Below, piece by piece: positions 9,601 to 12,989 of a stretch of DNA of 14,817 bases; the first letter of the stretch is position 1, and every line of letters starts with the position of its first letter. This DNA is from Candidatus Poseidoniaceae archaeon. Lineage in GTDB: Archaea; Thermoplasmatota; Poseidoniia; Poseidoniales; Poseidoniaceae. The stretch covers positions 1-14,817 of the forward strand of contig DUKP01000175.1 of the NCBI GenBank assembly GCA_013329295.1. The letters run 5' to 3'. Made by a program: the position numbers and the translations under genes. Below the pieces are notes generated by a model. That model ran no database searches. It saw only the letters and a program-made list of their open reading frames with translations, and was not told the DNA's origin.

Positions 9601-10878
9601 TGTTCCATCGGTATAAACTATTGAAATCTGGTCAACAAAGGTGTTTGTGCTGCGATAAAATCGTGTTGCCCACCTGTCATCAACATCTTCTCCTGCAATG
9701 CCCAAACCACGCTTTGAGGTACTTGGATATTCGAGTGTCGAGTTGGTAAATGAGCACCCATCGCAATTGTTGACATTGATTGTGGTGCCAAAGAAATCAA
9801 TGCCTTGAATGGTTACTCCATCCGAGTTGGTTACGGTAATTGCATAGGGCTGAGTCTTGACTCGTAAATCTAGATTGTTAGCATCTTGGCCAGATGGTGT
9901 TTTGTAATGTAACTCGTTATTGGAATTATCAAACCACCATTCTCCATCAACATCAATCAATTCTCGCTTGCCTTCAAGCATGTAAGCGTGTTCTTTGATT
10001 TTCCAATTTGGCACTGTGTCATAAGTGAATGTGCCTGTGATAGAATCCCATGTGTTGACCGTTCTGCTGTATGAACGGAAAGATGCAACGTTGAGAATGG
10101 CAATTGCCCCAACTGGATTAATTCCAGCTGCAACTAAACCTGAGTGATTGCCACAACAGGTTGAATCATCTTCCATCACGCCGTTGCCGTAATCAACACA
10201 TTTCCAAGTGCTACCATCGAGATATAATTCTTCACCGGCAAAACATCCTACGTCAGGAAAACCATTGCCATCATTGTCGGTATTATCGATAGATCTAGCC
10301 GACATTGTGCCGTGTGCCCAGTTATTATCTCGGTCAAAAACCGAGCCATCACTAAATGCGGCATTCGGCCAACGAGCAGGCACTTGCTCATCATAATTGT
10401 AGAATAATTGCCAACCTGGCTCACTCAAAGTAACTGTTTGAATTCCAGACCCATCGGCAGTACCCCAAGTTGCAGCCATATCACCAGTTATGCTTTTTGT
10501 TCCGTCAAATACCACATTTGCTCCATCCGCAGCACGGATAATTAGATTGTCTAAGTTATCCACTGTTACATTGTCATGGTAATTGCCAGATTGAAGAATA
10601 ATTTCGTCGCCTGCAACGGCTGCTGAAACCGCTTCACTCAAACTGTTTTTTGGACAGTTAACCGTCCCGGACCATGTAGCTGAACCATTGATTGGGTCGA
10701 CATAAATCGGAGTTCCTGCAACTCTTGTAAATGTGTCACAGCCAGCATTTGCTTCAAACGAAGTACCATCAGAAAGTCGGTCTATAGGTTCGTATTTTGA
10801 GACTATTTCATTGATTCCTGCAGACCAAGTCATGGAAATCATCAGGAAAACAATAAACAGGGAAGTTTTGATTTTCAT
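1..10878 (-). CDS. Giant secreted multidomain surface protein (beta-helix / RCC1 / propeller / putative-Ig), C-terminus outside window
   Basis: One minus-strand frame stays open from ATG at 10878 to the left edge, 3626 codons without a stop. I checked the frame at intervals of roughly 900 bases and it never shifts. Order: signal peptide (residues 1-21), right-handed parallel beta-helix (about 37-645), seven RCC1 repeats (about 647-1028), beta-helix closing motif (about 1034-1073), a cysteine motif (1083-1105), then alternating putative-Ig domains and seven-blade propellers to the edge. No catalytic motif is recognisable. By analogy with similarly built archaeal and bacterial proteins it is likely an exported adhesin or recognition protein, anchored or sorted by a C-terminus not seen here. 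The ATG is the only reasonable start, since it begins the signal peptide directly. It lacks the GGTGA motif found before the ribosomal genes. Exact function is unknown; export and architecture are well supported. Confidence 0.93.
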   Translation of the reverse strand, partial: MKIKTSLFIVFLMISMTWSAGINEIVSKYEPIDRLSDGTSFEANAGCDTFTRVAGTPIYVDPINGSATWSGTVNCPKNSLSEAVSAAVAGDEIILQSGNYHDNVTVDNLDNLIIRAADGANVVFDGTKSITGDMAATWGTADGSGIQTVTLSEPGWQLFYNYDEQVPARWPNAAFSDGSVFDRDNNWAHGTMSARSIDNTDNDGNGFPDVGCFAGEELYLDGSTWKCVDYGNGVMEDDSTCCGNHSGLVAAGINPVGAIAILNVASFRSYSRTVNTWDSITGTFTYDTVPNWKIKEHAYMLEGKRELIDVDGEWWFDNSNNELHYKTPSGQDANNLDLRVKTQPYAITVTNSDGVTIQGIDFFGTTINVNNCDGCSFTNSTLEYPSTSKRGLGIAGEDVDDRWATRFYRSTNTFVDQISIVYTDGTAIEFHGSAGQSNNNTINNSYFHHIDWSVTDLPGLMVSVFEGGRDFTFSNSTVSLTGASATLSLGDAPQVWYNEVWGTGYLQSDGAVVQMMQEEQSDANIAYNWIHDTDKYGIRMDGPIGGSNNGRNATVHHNVLWNVSGALMVKGDYHEATNNTVFGSDGGKNHIIVLYENGAGNENSVIWNNAADSIAAHRANDIWNNPLQDDTFGMNWNGYTNGYDESIQARNQHSCAVYENGSLYCWGRNNYGQLGLGLISNQELTPQFVDVGAGKTIAMMESSGSGNQASGILTHTCAVLNDGQLLCWGNNDDGQLGIGNTTAGGVWVPTAVDLGSGRKAISIALSNGASCALLDDQSVKCWGKNNKGQLGLGNTSSNDVLTPHLVTFTGTSKPVKLFGALTAFCALMDNGSVACWGGNNEGQLGLGDLIDRNTPTYLTLPADRQVTSMDIGKNFICMSFDDGTVGCTGDNNMGQLGIGNLPDELTLTLTQDLGDYALSVDTSQHGACSLLVNGSMICWGYTVDDVFGVGYTGTFTQSSVPSLFPLIDSARNVATASVGYTHTCTILDDQSVSCWGNNVRGQLGLGNFSSDSVHDPDTLTSLDPLRKGTVEQQLVDPDNRDFRPKWGSQLHVLGAGAYDADDSSTWVPGIDWTYVALSSPTVGCTHEGALNYDSSAEFEDGSCYYITITPSTTSAELSATTPMTPITISATTSYVTNTSSQPFYHAINDVHQDADIAIDSNGNSHICYRTADNGGNLFYMTDVTGSWAWEGVHASSANLGLECSIAIDSNDVIHIVYHQVNNMNIKYATRAISPDGSISGDSTWTKSNIVTLPEVGSYISMDIAEDDTLYMSYFQGPPEGQDLLWSKKAPGGSWVNKGAIDTSGNTGRYNSIVYDELNSAVHVSYKRGDTNNLRHAVNEGSNTWVKQNVDVSQSTNGDTSIAIDSNGYVHIAYSNNGGSKVLYSTNAAGSGFVTTVVDQGADAHSGLSMRLDKNDKAHIAYYNGNGGTLNYSSNAQGPWISQILDGQSSNVGKGVELELDTNGDLFLTYLNDDNDQRKVGKFRSLANTETYEIHPDLPSGLSFGANNGTIWGTPTEGFAAIDYTIYANTTTQSATTSVQLMSMWQVEPSVAGVEITQDDTITPITFNWTGWSSSVQNSSSAAYTAGQSGYYNSIVTDTNNKVHIVSYRAGSKEDLRYTTNESGSWVTTTIDSDMRVGQYCSIAIDSSDGLHVSYHRNEGNDLKYAYKASGSNSWSKETIDSSGGRYTSIAIDSNDNPHISYRESGGHLTHATCSNNCLSATSWSFSPIITGVNVEWNSIAIDSSDHIHVAMYDATSDYLHYATDTSGSWVGSNLKNISNAGGMALDIAVSPITDEPGISYLNAHTDDLEYKVYDGSSWSTEVVHSSGSVGRYNSLAYDSQGSAHISYEMNGAAFDDLWYATDATGSWLIEGIYVHPTDRTGLDTAITVDANDDIHIAHRNTVNSGNLYHQTVQGYISGSSTRSALSGATCTFSPSLPTGLNVEDGTCTISGAPTIPQVNTTHTITATSSTGLSYTGQFYLNVLAQTPVISYSGSPFTYTKDVAISTLTPTNTGGAATSWSISPTEPTGLTFDISTGELTGTPTILQTTPVTYTISATNTGGTDSTTISISVVDALPSISYSTTTFDLIVGEAMTPITPSNSGGTATSWSISPTEPAGLNFDTATGELSGTPTVESASQAYTVTATNSGGTDTATLTIEVQVFATLTSSVDGISNVPNSAITPITFTHTINGDTSSPAWTTGVSASSSQVIAGSFTKGNDIAQGPNGAMAIVGYESISKDMKLAYYYDGSWTTSVIQNSVTDLKYPSVGIDSNGVVHIVYLDMANDVLRYATNYSGTWQVIDLHATLGNDDDVGKGWIAGTDLAVDSIDNLHIVYSTKNSANTMYTINYTTNQGGSWSSTMISDVTKNAFDPAIALDSNDKAHVSYFRETGNNLVYATNEGGSWTREEVAITLNQGKYSSITVDYNDVVHISFIKDDGNNDVKLASGNSGSWSVSQIQGNPGTGGTDGAFYTSIAADSNGDLHIVYAKDNWNYNYILEYMTNSSGSWNKLTLSSDGGTFCSISIDSNDDIHIVHGDVAINTELEYATASGSGKGVKQHTTWQISPALPDGLHMNWRNGTISGTPTSIYSNTTHTVYANISGNSVSTIIYLEFQIEAPDISYTQNDLTLTKGTAMGAVSPTNNGGAADSWAISPSFSNGLNFDSSTGEITGTPNTLQTRTEYTITATNSGGTSITYVNITINDVVPAIFYLTDQFELTNGTSSLSASPSNSGGPVITWWISPSLSNGLNFDNSNGVISGTPTELRPTTMYTITATNSGGSSVAYVNITVTDSAPSISYTPNVFDLTINAAMSPTATPNNIGGAIPTRIIDNPTTQQQNSIAIDSQGYRHVAYKKANDLYYATDKTGVWVDTLVDTTLTVGHFADIAIDSNDNVHISYYGQSITGLKYATDESGSWVVTVIDDTADVGFETSIGIDSSDKIHISYYDETSEDLKYASCSSTCSSASSWVLSTLYATGDTGKQSELMIDSSDNIHIAFYDRGIEGLMYATDQSGAWVITVVDNTGGASGTTGGQPSIAMDSTGTIHIVHRDVDALGIRHSTCSSTCSSSSSWSNSALESAGNVGQQSSMVIDSQDHLHVTYYDNGNSALRYATNTSGSWVFTNLDTEGSVGLFSSIALDTDDNIHILYSDLTTPALKIATLSDDGMFGYSISPDLPSGLSIDAVTGEISGTPTVLSASTVYTITAINSGGTTTTTITLAVNDVPPSISYPFPSYIFTKGQMISTIHATATGGEATSWEASDLPAGLSIDAVDGYIWGTPTSITPTTTYTIWANNSGGSASTTITMTVNDVVPGTFSYSPVDMDLTLNQAMAPNTVSPGGGAVTSWEIEPDVPNGLNFGSNNGTIWGTPMVLQISPITYTIWANNTGGSSSTTVTITIIDDAPGPFEYIPENNTITNNSLVHLAPYFIDATSGNGSTWQVATQNNPGVNFELVVNDIIYFDANQNKRLYAFNPVNNTVWQVNSSLTGVGQYMAYAIDDVLYFSAFGAGLGNEFWAYNTTNNTAWQVADINPGTGSSNSGNWLNELSGELIFFRANTGSAWKLHVFNASNQTVWEVSHSFSQQFGYSGSSKLLSKAIGDTLYFAAKDSSSPHYEPFAYTVSNNTVWMIADIY
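694..1224 (-). repeat. Two uninterrupted putative-Ig (He_PIG-like) domains
   Basis: Domains at 1224-964 and 963-694. Both use the variant blocks GYIWGTPT or GTIWGTPM and YTIWANNSGGS or YTIWANNTGGS, with Trp where other copies have Ser or Thr. That groups the two as the closest pair in the protein. They complete the third super-repeat unit and lie directly before the partial fifth propeller slot. Confidence 0.85.
1430..2405 (-). repeat. Propeller D: seven blades inside a putative-Ig domain (residues about 2825-3150)
   Basis: The most regular of the propellers, about 46 residues per blade. Signature strands: NSIAIDSQGYRHVAY, DIAIDSNDNVHISYY, SIGIDSSDKIHISYY, ELMIDSSDNIHIAFY, SIAMDSTGTIHIVH, SMVIDSQDHLHVTYY and SIALDTDDNIHILY. 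Opening Ig strand: AAMSPTATPNNIGGA, near 2415-2460. Closing Ig half: FGYSISPDLPSGLSID, then GEISGTPT and YTITAINSGGT, near 1228-1395. Blades 3 and 5 carry a paired-cysteine loop (SCSSTCSS and TCSSTCSS) in place of the usual NxSG turn. Confidence 0.87.
2512..3036 (-). repeat. Two uninterrupted putative-Ig (He_PIG-like) domains
   Basis: Domains at 3036-2776 and 2775-2512, each about 88 residues, with the consensus blocks ISPSFSNGLNFDSSTGEI or ISPSLSNGLNFDNSNGVI, then SGTPT-like and YTITATNSGGTS. They are closest to each other (shared YVNIT, SNGLNFD), which points to local duplication. Together they form the plain pair of the second super-repeat unit. Confidence 0.85.
3235..4260 (-). repeat. Propeller C: seven blades inside a putative-Ig domain (residues about 2207-2548)
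   Basis: Seven signature strands are countable: NDIAQGPNGAMAIVGY, YPSVGIDSNGVVHIVY, GTDLAVDSIDNLHIVY, DPAIALDSNDKAHVSY, YSSITVDYNDVVHISF, YTSIAADSNGDLHIVY and CSISIDSNDDIHIVH. Opening Ig strand: NSAITPITFTHTI, near 4311-4350. Closing Ig half: TTWQISPALPDGLHM, then GTISGTPT and THTVYANIS, near 3040-3215. The first blade is the most divergent. Function as for propeller A. Confidence 0.85.
4396..4929 (-). repeat. Two uninterrupted putative-Ig (He_PIG-like) domains
   Basis: Two domains of about 88-90 residues, at 4929-4660 and 4659-4396. Each follows the pattern PxISYS, then TPTNTGGAATSWSISP or similar, then EPTGLTFD, TGELTGTPT and YTISATNTGGT. The two share whole blocks such as SWSISPTEP, showing recent common origin. 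Such domains act as spacers or binding modules in surface proteins. They show what the slot looks like when empty: the GG-(A/T)ATSW stretch joins the strands that propellers separate elsewhere in the protein. Confidence 0.85.
5150..6160 (-). repeat. Propeller B: seven blades inside the second putative-Ig domain (residues about 1573-1910)
   Basis: Blade signature strands, in order: YYNSIVTDTNNKVHIVSY, YCSIAIDSSDGLHVSY, YTSIAIDSNDNPHISY, WNSIAIDSSDHIHVAM, a degenerate fifth (LDIAVSPITDEPGISY), YNSLAYDSQGSAHISY and DTAITVDANDDIHIAH. That makes seven. The Ig opening strand (TITPITFNW, near 6170-6201) lies before the block. The Ig remainder (CTFSPSLPTGLNV, then CTISGAPT and THTITATS) lies after it, near 4935-5120. 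The third blade carries a paired-cysteine loop (THATCSNNCLSATSW). Confidence 0.85.
6430..7446 (-). repeat. Propeller A: seven BNR-like blades inside the first putative-Ig domain (residues about 1145-1483)
   Basis: Seven blades of about 48 residues each carry the signature strand SIAIDSNxxxHIxY, followed by a variable loop and an SGSW-type strand. Examples: DIAIDSNGNSHICY, SIAIDSNDVIHIVY, SIAIDSNGYVHIAY. The block is preceded by the opening strand of a putative Ig domain (PMTPITISATTS, about 7476-7515). It is followed by the other half of the same domain (YEIHPDLPSGLSF, then GTIWGTPT and YTIYANT, about 6265-6408). The propeller therefore interrupts the Ig domain. Blades resemble sialidase/BNR-type repeats, but no sialidase catalytic residues are apparent. 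Confidence 0.85.
7564..7632 (-). other. GCT-ALNY-EDGSC cysteine motif (residues 1083-1105)
   Basis: This 23-residue segment begins GCTHEGALNY, continues with a short acidic stretch and ends EDGSCYY. It matches a short motif common in secreted proteins of marine Bacteroidetes and archaea (GCTDxxAxNYxxxAxxDDGSC). Its two cysteines are probably disulfide-bonded. It sits between the beta-helix closing motif and the first putative-Ig domain, as a linker. Its function is not known to me. Confidence 0.7.
7660..7780 (-). other. Beta-helix closing motif, separated from the helix by the RCC1 block
   Basis: Residues about 1034-1073 contain LVDPDNRDFRPKWGS followed by LGAGAYDA and a WVPGIDW tail. A DxDNxDFRxxxGSxxxxxGA motif normally ends right-handed beta-helix domains of this type. 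Here it lies immediately after the seventh RCC1 repeat, about 385 residues away from the last helix rungs. The simplest reading is that the RCC1 propeller was inserted just before the last turn of the helix. The family memory is mine and would need a profile search. Confidence 0.65.
7790..8940 (-). repeat. Seven RCC1-type propeller repeats (residues about 647-1030)
   Basis: Seven repeats of about 50 residues follow the RCC1/BLIP-II pattern: a Cys-Ala pair, about ten residues, CWG, NN, then GQLGxG. Repeats 1-4 and 7 keep CWG and GQLGLG or GQLGIG. Repeat 5 has CTG in place of CWG, and repeat 6 is degenerate after CWG (GYTVDDVFGVG). Each repeat has two cysteines 11 residues apart, consistent with strand-linking disulfides in an exported protein (inference). 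Seven is the number needed to close an RCC1 propeller, so the domain looks complete. RCC1 folds are usually protein-binding surfaces; the partner here is unknown. Confidence 0.9.
8946..10770 (-). other. Right-handed parallel beta-helix domain (residues about 37-645)
   Basis: The segment opens with a strand pattern typical of beta-helix entry: IYVDP, then SLSEAVSAAVAGDEIILQSG, then NLIIRA. It continues with short rungs rich in Asn and aliphatic residues, such as ITVTNSDGVTIQGI, NNTINNSYFHHID, ANIAYNWIHD and ATVHHNVLWNVSG, which match pectate-lyase-like PbH1 rungs. Such domains bind or cleave polysaccharides in many families, but I see no clear catalytic triad, so binding or a structural role is as likely as enzymatic activity. 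The C-terminal motif of the helix appears only after the RCC1 block, which suggests an insertion. Confidence 0.8.
10816..10878 (-). other. Signal peptide of the giant protein
   Basis: Residues 1-21 show a classic Sec signal: two Lys in the first four residues, a hydrophobic core (LFIVFLMI) and a small-residue end at Ser19-Ala20-Gly21. No lipobox cysteine or twin arginine is seen. Cleavage after Ala20 or Gly21 is a guess. It marks the protein as exported and supports the ATG at 10878. Confidence 0.85.
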
Positions 10879-10901
10879 CGACGATTTTACCGACAGCGTA
10901 A

Positions 10902-10923
10902 CGCCTCCCCTAAAGGGGAGGCG
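10902..10923. promoter_or_regulatory. Perfect palindrome, 9-bp GC-rich arms, upstream of the giant gene
   Basis: Arms CGCCTCCCC (10902-10910) and GGGGAGGCG (10915-10923) are exact inverted repeats around a TAAA loop. It is centred about 34 bases before the ATG of the giant gene and about 25 bases after a TATA-like stretch, so it would overlap the predicted transcription start. No T-run follows it on either strand, so it does not look like an intrinsic terminator. It could be an operator or a 5' leader hairpin. Confidence 0.6.
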
Positions 10924-10933
10924 GAATTTCTCC

Positions 10934-10945
10934 GGTTTATTTGTT
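10934..10945 (-). promoter_or_regulatory. Possible TATA-like element for the giant gene
   Basis: On the minus strand this reads AACAAATAAACC, the most AT-rich TATA-like stretch in the 84-base spacer. It would put initiation near 10914, giving a leader of about 36 bases. No clear BRE is seen, so the call is weak. Confidence 0.3.
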
Positions 10946-10954
10946 ACCCCTTTC

Positions 10955-10962
10955 AAAAAAAA
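10955..10962 (-). terminator. Oligo-T transcription terminator after the 169-residue gene
   Basis: Eight consecutive T on the minus strand begin at the base after the TAA stop at 10963. T-runs are the usual archaeal termination signal and need no hairpin. It separates the 169-residue gene from the giant gene. Confidence 0.6.
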
Positions 10963-11472
10963 TTATTCTTCTTCGAGTTCTTTGGGAGGCCAAACTGTTT
11001 TCGCAGTGTATGGCCACCCTTTTTTCGAGGTATCAAAGCCTAAAGCATTGAAGTTTTTTCTTGCTTTACGCCATACTGGAAGTAAGTATCCTACTTGTGA
11101 ACGTTCACTAAATGTCCAGCGCCATGGACAGCGAGGCAGGATTGCAACCCAATTTTCAATCAGCGATTTGGTGATCGGTAAATCTGGACCGCCTGGGAGC
11201 AGGAAAGATGCGATATTTATTGCCCCGTGTGAGCCTCTGGTTTCTGACCAACAAGCGAGTTCAAGACCTCGCAATGGCCCATCTAGAATTTTTATTCCAA
11301 TGGTTCTAGTCGATTGTGCCATTGGAACAATTATGGCGAATCTATCGACAAGTCTTGCACCTTCATGGCGTTCAATCTGCCACCCAATTTCCTCAATGAG
11401 TTTTCTAAATGCTTTGACACATTGTACTGGTGAAACACTAACTTCCAAATCGGTAGTTGCCTTTCGCACCAT
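10963..11472 (-). CDS. Uncharacterised 169-residue Trp-rich protein
   Basis: I do not recognise this protein. It is 169 residues with no signal peptide or membrane segment, so likely cytoplasmic. It starts with a strand-helix pattern (LEVSVSP, then KAFRKLIEEIGWQIE), has a central GIKILDGPLRGLELACW stretch, a Gly/Pro turn (LLPGGPDLP), and a C-terminal basic/aromatic region (RCPWRWTFSE, PVWRKARKNF) ending in ELEEE. Eight Trp in 169 residues is unusual. The start resembles the first strand and helix of SRPBCC-like folds, but that is only a visual impression. ATG at 11472 is the only standard start after the upstream TGA; its Shine-Dalgarno (GAAGG) is weak. It stands alone, between the ribosomal operon and the giant gene, and is followed by a T-run. 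A longer plus-strand frame overlaps it but also crosses the giant gene's signal peptide and is rejected. Confidence 0.75.
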   Translation of the reverse strand: MVRKATTDLEVSVSPVQCVKAFRKLIEEIGWQIERHEGARLVDRFAIIVPMAQSTRTIGIKILDGPLRGLELACWSETRGSHGAINIASFLLPGGPDLPITKSLIENWVAILPRCPWRWTFSERSQVGYLLPVWRKARKNFNALGFDTSKKGWPYTAKTVWPPKELEEE

Positions 11473-11649
11473 GACTATGCCTTCGGCACTGAGTGCATGA
11501 ATGCTTCCAATAACTGACCATTGTCAGTTTCTGCACGGTTCAGCTAACGGCCCGTCACTGGACGAGGCCTCCCTGATAAGACCGATGAACCGCGTCGATA
11601 TGCTCTCGCCTACTCTGGCAAGGGTAAATCGGATTGGTTTCCGTCTTGA
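11473..11649. other. Structured, GC-rich intergenic region; possible non-coding RNA or 3' UTR
   Basis: This 177-base gap has no credible gene. It holds three nested or adjacent inverted repeats. A 7-bp stem with a CATT loop lies at 11512-11529. A 7-bp outer stem (CGGTTCA at 11536-11542 with TGAACCG at 11586-11592) encloses an 8-bp hairpin with one bulged A (11549-11569, arms GGCCCGTC and GACGAGGCC). A further 5-bp pairing, CCGAT with ATCGG, is possible at 11582-11586 and 11628-11632. No tRNA T-loop, RNase P or SRP motif is recognisable. The strand is undetermined. It could be the 3' UTR of the stalk operon or an independent small RNA. Confidence 0.4.
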
Positions 11650-11958
11650 TCAGCCAAACAAAGAGCCTAGACCTTCGAAACCGCCACCGTCATCTTCTTC
11701 CTCCTCCTCTTCAGCAGGGGCTTCCTCAGCGGCAGCAGCAGGTGCGGCACCACCGGCTGCAGGAGCAGCGGCAGCAGGTGCAGCAACAGCTTGGGTCATG
11801 GCTTCACTAATGTCAACACCAGCAAGTGAAGCAACAAGTGCCTTCACTCTAGCATCGTCAGCTTTTACGCCGGCAGCCTTCAAAACGGCGCCAACAGCCT
11901 TCTCATCAATGTCTTTTTCAGCAGCGTGCAATAACATAGCAGCGTATACATATTCCAT
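11650..11958 (-). CDS. rpl12: Large ribosomal subunit stalk protein L12 (P1 family)
   Basis: Archaeal L12/P1 forms dimers that bind the L10 helical spine and recruit translation factors to the ribosome. The 102 residues match the usual archaeal length. Residues 1-60 are the helical dimerisation domain ([19 protein letters not shown] start, typical of the family). Residues about 60-85 are an Ala/Pro/Gly hinge. The tail is acidic (a run of Glu and Asp) and ends GLGSLFG, the factor-binding end. The same tail design ends L10, as expected for archaeal P0/P1. It starts 17 bases after the L10 stop with an AGGTG Shine-Dalgarno (11966-11970), so the two are cotranscribed and translated in series. It is the last gene of the stalk operon. 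Confidence 0.97.
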   Translation of the reverse strand: MEYVYAAMLLHAAEKDIDEKAVGAVLKAAGVKADDARVKALVASLAGVDISEAMTQAVAAPAAAAPAAGGAAPAAAAEEAPAEEEEEEDDGGGFEGLGSLFG

Positions 11959-11965
11959 ATTTTTT

Positions 11966-11970
11966 CACCT
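11966..11970 (-). promoter_or_regulatory. Ribosome binding site of rpl12
   Basis: AGGTG on the minus strand, seven bases before the ATG at 11958, in the 17-base gap after the rpl10 stop. The GGTGA core is shared with the rpl10, rpl1 and 14459 genes. Confidence 0.7.
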
Positions 11971-11975
11971 CATTT

Positions 11976-12989
11976 TCAACCGAATAGATCTCCAAGTCCG
12001 CCAAATCCGGCGTCCTCTTCTTCCTCTTCTTCTTCGGCTTCGGCTGGAGCCTCAGAAGCGTCCTCGACAGCGGCAGGTGCTGCGGCTGCAGCGCTTGCGG
12101 CTGCGCCTAGCATTGCTGCCAGTTCGTCATCGAGTGCTTCAGCAGATAGCGAACCAGCGATGCCTAATGCAGCACGGTTTGCTCTGCCGATTATATGTGG
12201 AGCAGTTGTATCGTTGACAACTGCTGCTTCGACCGCCACAGCGAGTGCTTCGCTGCTGGCTTTTGCGACCAGGGTAGGCATGGTTTGACTTGTAAACCAT
12301 GTAATGTTGCAAGCAAGATTGAATGCGCCTGCAGCATAACTTATTAGGTCGGATTTGAATTGATCATAATCAAGATCTAAAGTGGATGGTTCGAATAGAA
12401 CTCCGTCTTCTAAAGTTCCACAAAGTTTCAAACCTGTAACAATTGGATTGATGCCAATCTTTGACAGCATCATACCAAGTTCGCCTTCGAATACTTCGCC
12501 TTCTTCTAAAATGACGGTGCGCTTTTGAATTTGAACCGAGCCACCCATAATTTTAGCAGGAATTCCTACTGAGTTTAGGTCACCAACTATAGGACCTGGT
12601 GGCATACCAGTATCCATTTTTTCAACAACGATTTGGTATGGTGCAATATCACCAGGCTTTGCTGCTCGACCGGCTTCAGTCTTCTTTAGTTCAGTGAACA
12701 AACCAAAAGAGTTCATCTCTGCTGTAGAAACTAGAGCTGGTTGAACTGCTGACTTGAACAATGCTTCAAGGTGTTCATAATCATACCCACACTGTTCCCA
12801 AGCAATTTTCATCAAGCGCTTCTTTGCAACTTGAATGTTCATTGAGGCTCGTAGATCTTTTCTCATGCCAATCATAGCACCTGCTGGAACACCGTGAATA
12901 TCGATTACAGCAATTGTATTGCCGCTCTTTAGCAAAGACACTAAATCAGCAACAGTATCTTTCTTCCAAGGCATTACTTTTGGAATCAA
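11976..12989 (-). CDS. rpl10: Large ribosomal subunit stalk base protein L10 (P0 family)
   Basis: L10/P0 anchors the stalk: its N-terminal domain binds 23S rRNA and L11, and its C-terminal spine carries L12 dimers. The 337 residues fit the archaeal form. Residues about 1-110 are the rRNA-binding fold. An archaeal/eukaryal insertion domain follows (PPGPIVGDLNSVGIPAKI near the middle). From about residue 210 come long helices that bind L12, then an Ala/Pro hinge and an acidic tail ending FGGLGDLFG, like L12. The start is TTG at 12989, overlapping the rpl1 stop (TTGA). A strong GAGGTGATC Shine-Dalgarno lies two bases before it. The ATG at 12974 is 15 bases further on and too far from that site. 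The overlap implies translational coupling to rpl1. Confidence 0.96.
   Translation of the reverse strand: MIPKVMPWKKDTVADLVSLLKSGNTIAVIDIHGVPAGAMIGMRKDLRASMNIQVAKKRLMKIAWEQCGYDYEHLEALFKSAVQPALVSTAEMNSFGLFTELKKTEAGRAAKPGDIAPYQIVVEKMDTGMPPGPIVGDLNSVGIPAKIMGGSVQIQKRTVILEEGEVFEGELGMMLSKIGINPIVTGLKLCGTLEDGVLFEPSTLDLDYDQFKSDLISYAAGAFNLACNITWFTSQTMPTLVAKASSEALAVAVEAAVVNDTTAPHIIGRANRAALGIAGSLSAEALDDELAAMLGAAASAAAAAPAAVEDASEAPAEAEEEEEEEDAGFGGLGDLFG

Noticed and set aside
10902..10923. The palindrome as an intrinsic terminator
   Set aside because: No T-run follows the hairpin on either strand. The nearby T-run at 10955-10962 lies upstream of it in the direction of transcription and acts on its own.
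10733..11500. A 255-codon open frame on the plus strand
   Set aside because: It lies opposite the 169-residue gene, the spacer with terminator and palindrome, and the giant gene's signal peptide. Its translation is low-complexity in places (Ser run) and has no recognisable domain.
11519..11521. Small minus-strand frame starting MVSYWKHSC in the structured gap
   Set aside because: It is only about 30 codons, runs into the 169-residue gene in another frame, and lacks a ribosome binding site.
11530..11640. A tRNA gene in the structured gap
   Set aside because: A GGTTCATC stretch resembles a T-loop, but the loop pattern, acceptor stem and anticodon arm do not fit.
11501..12217. A 238-codon open frame on the plus strand
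   Set aside because: It is the antisense of the Ala/Glu-rich ends of L12 and L10, which yields the Ser, Ala and Arg/Leu runs. The L12 and L10 genes are certain.
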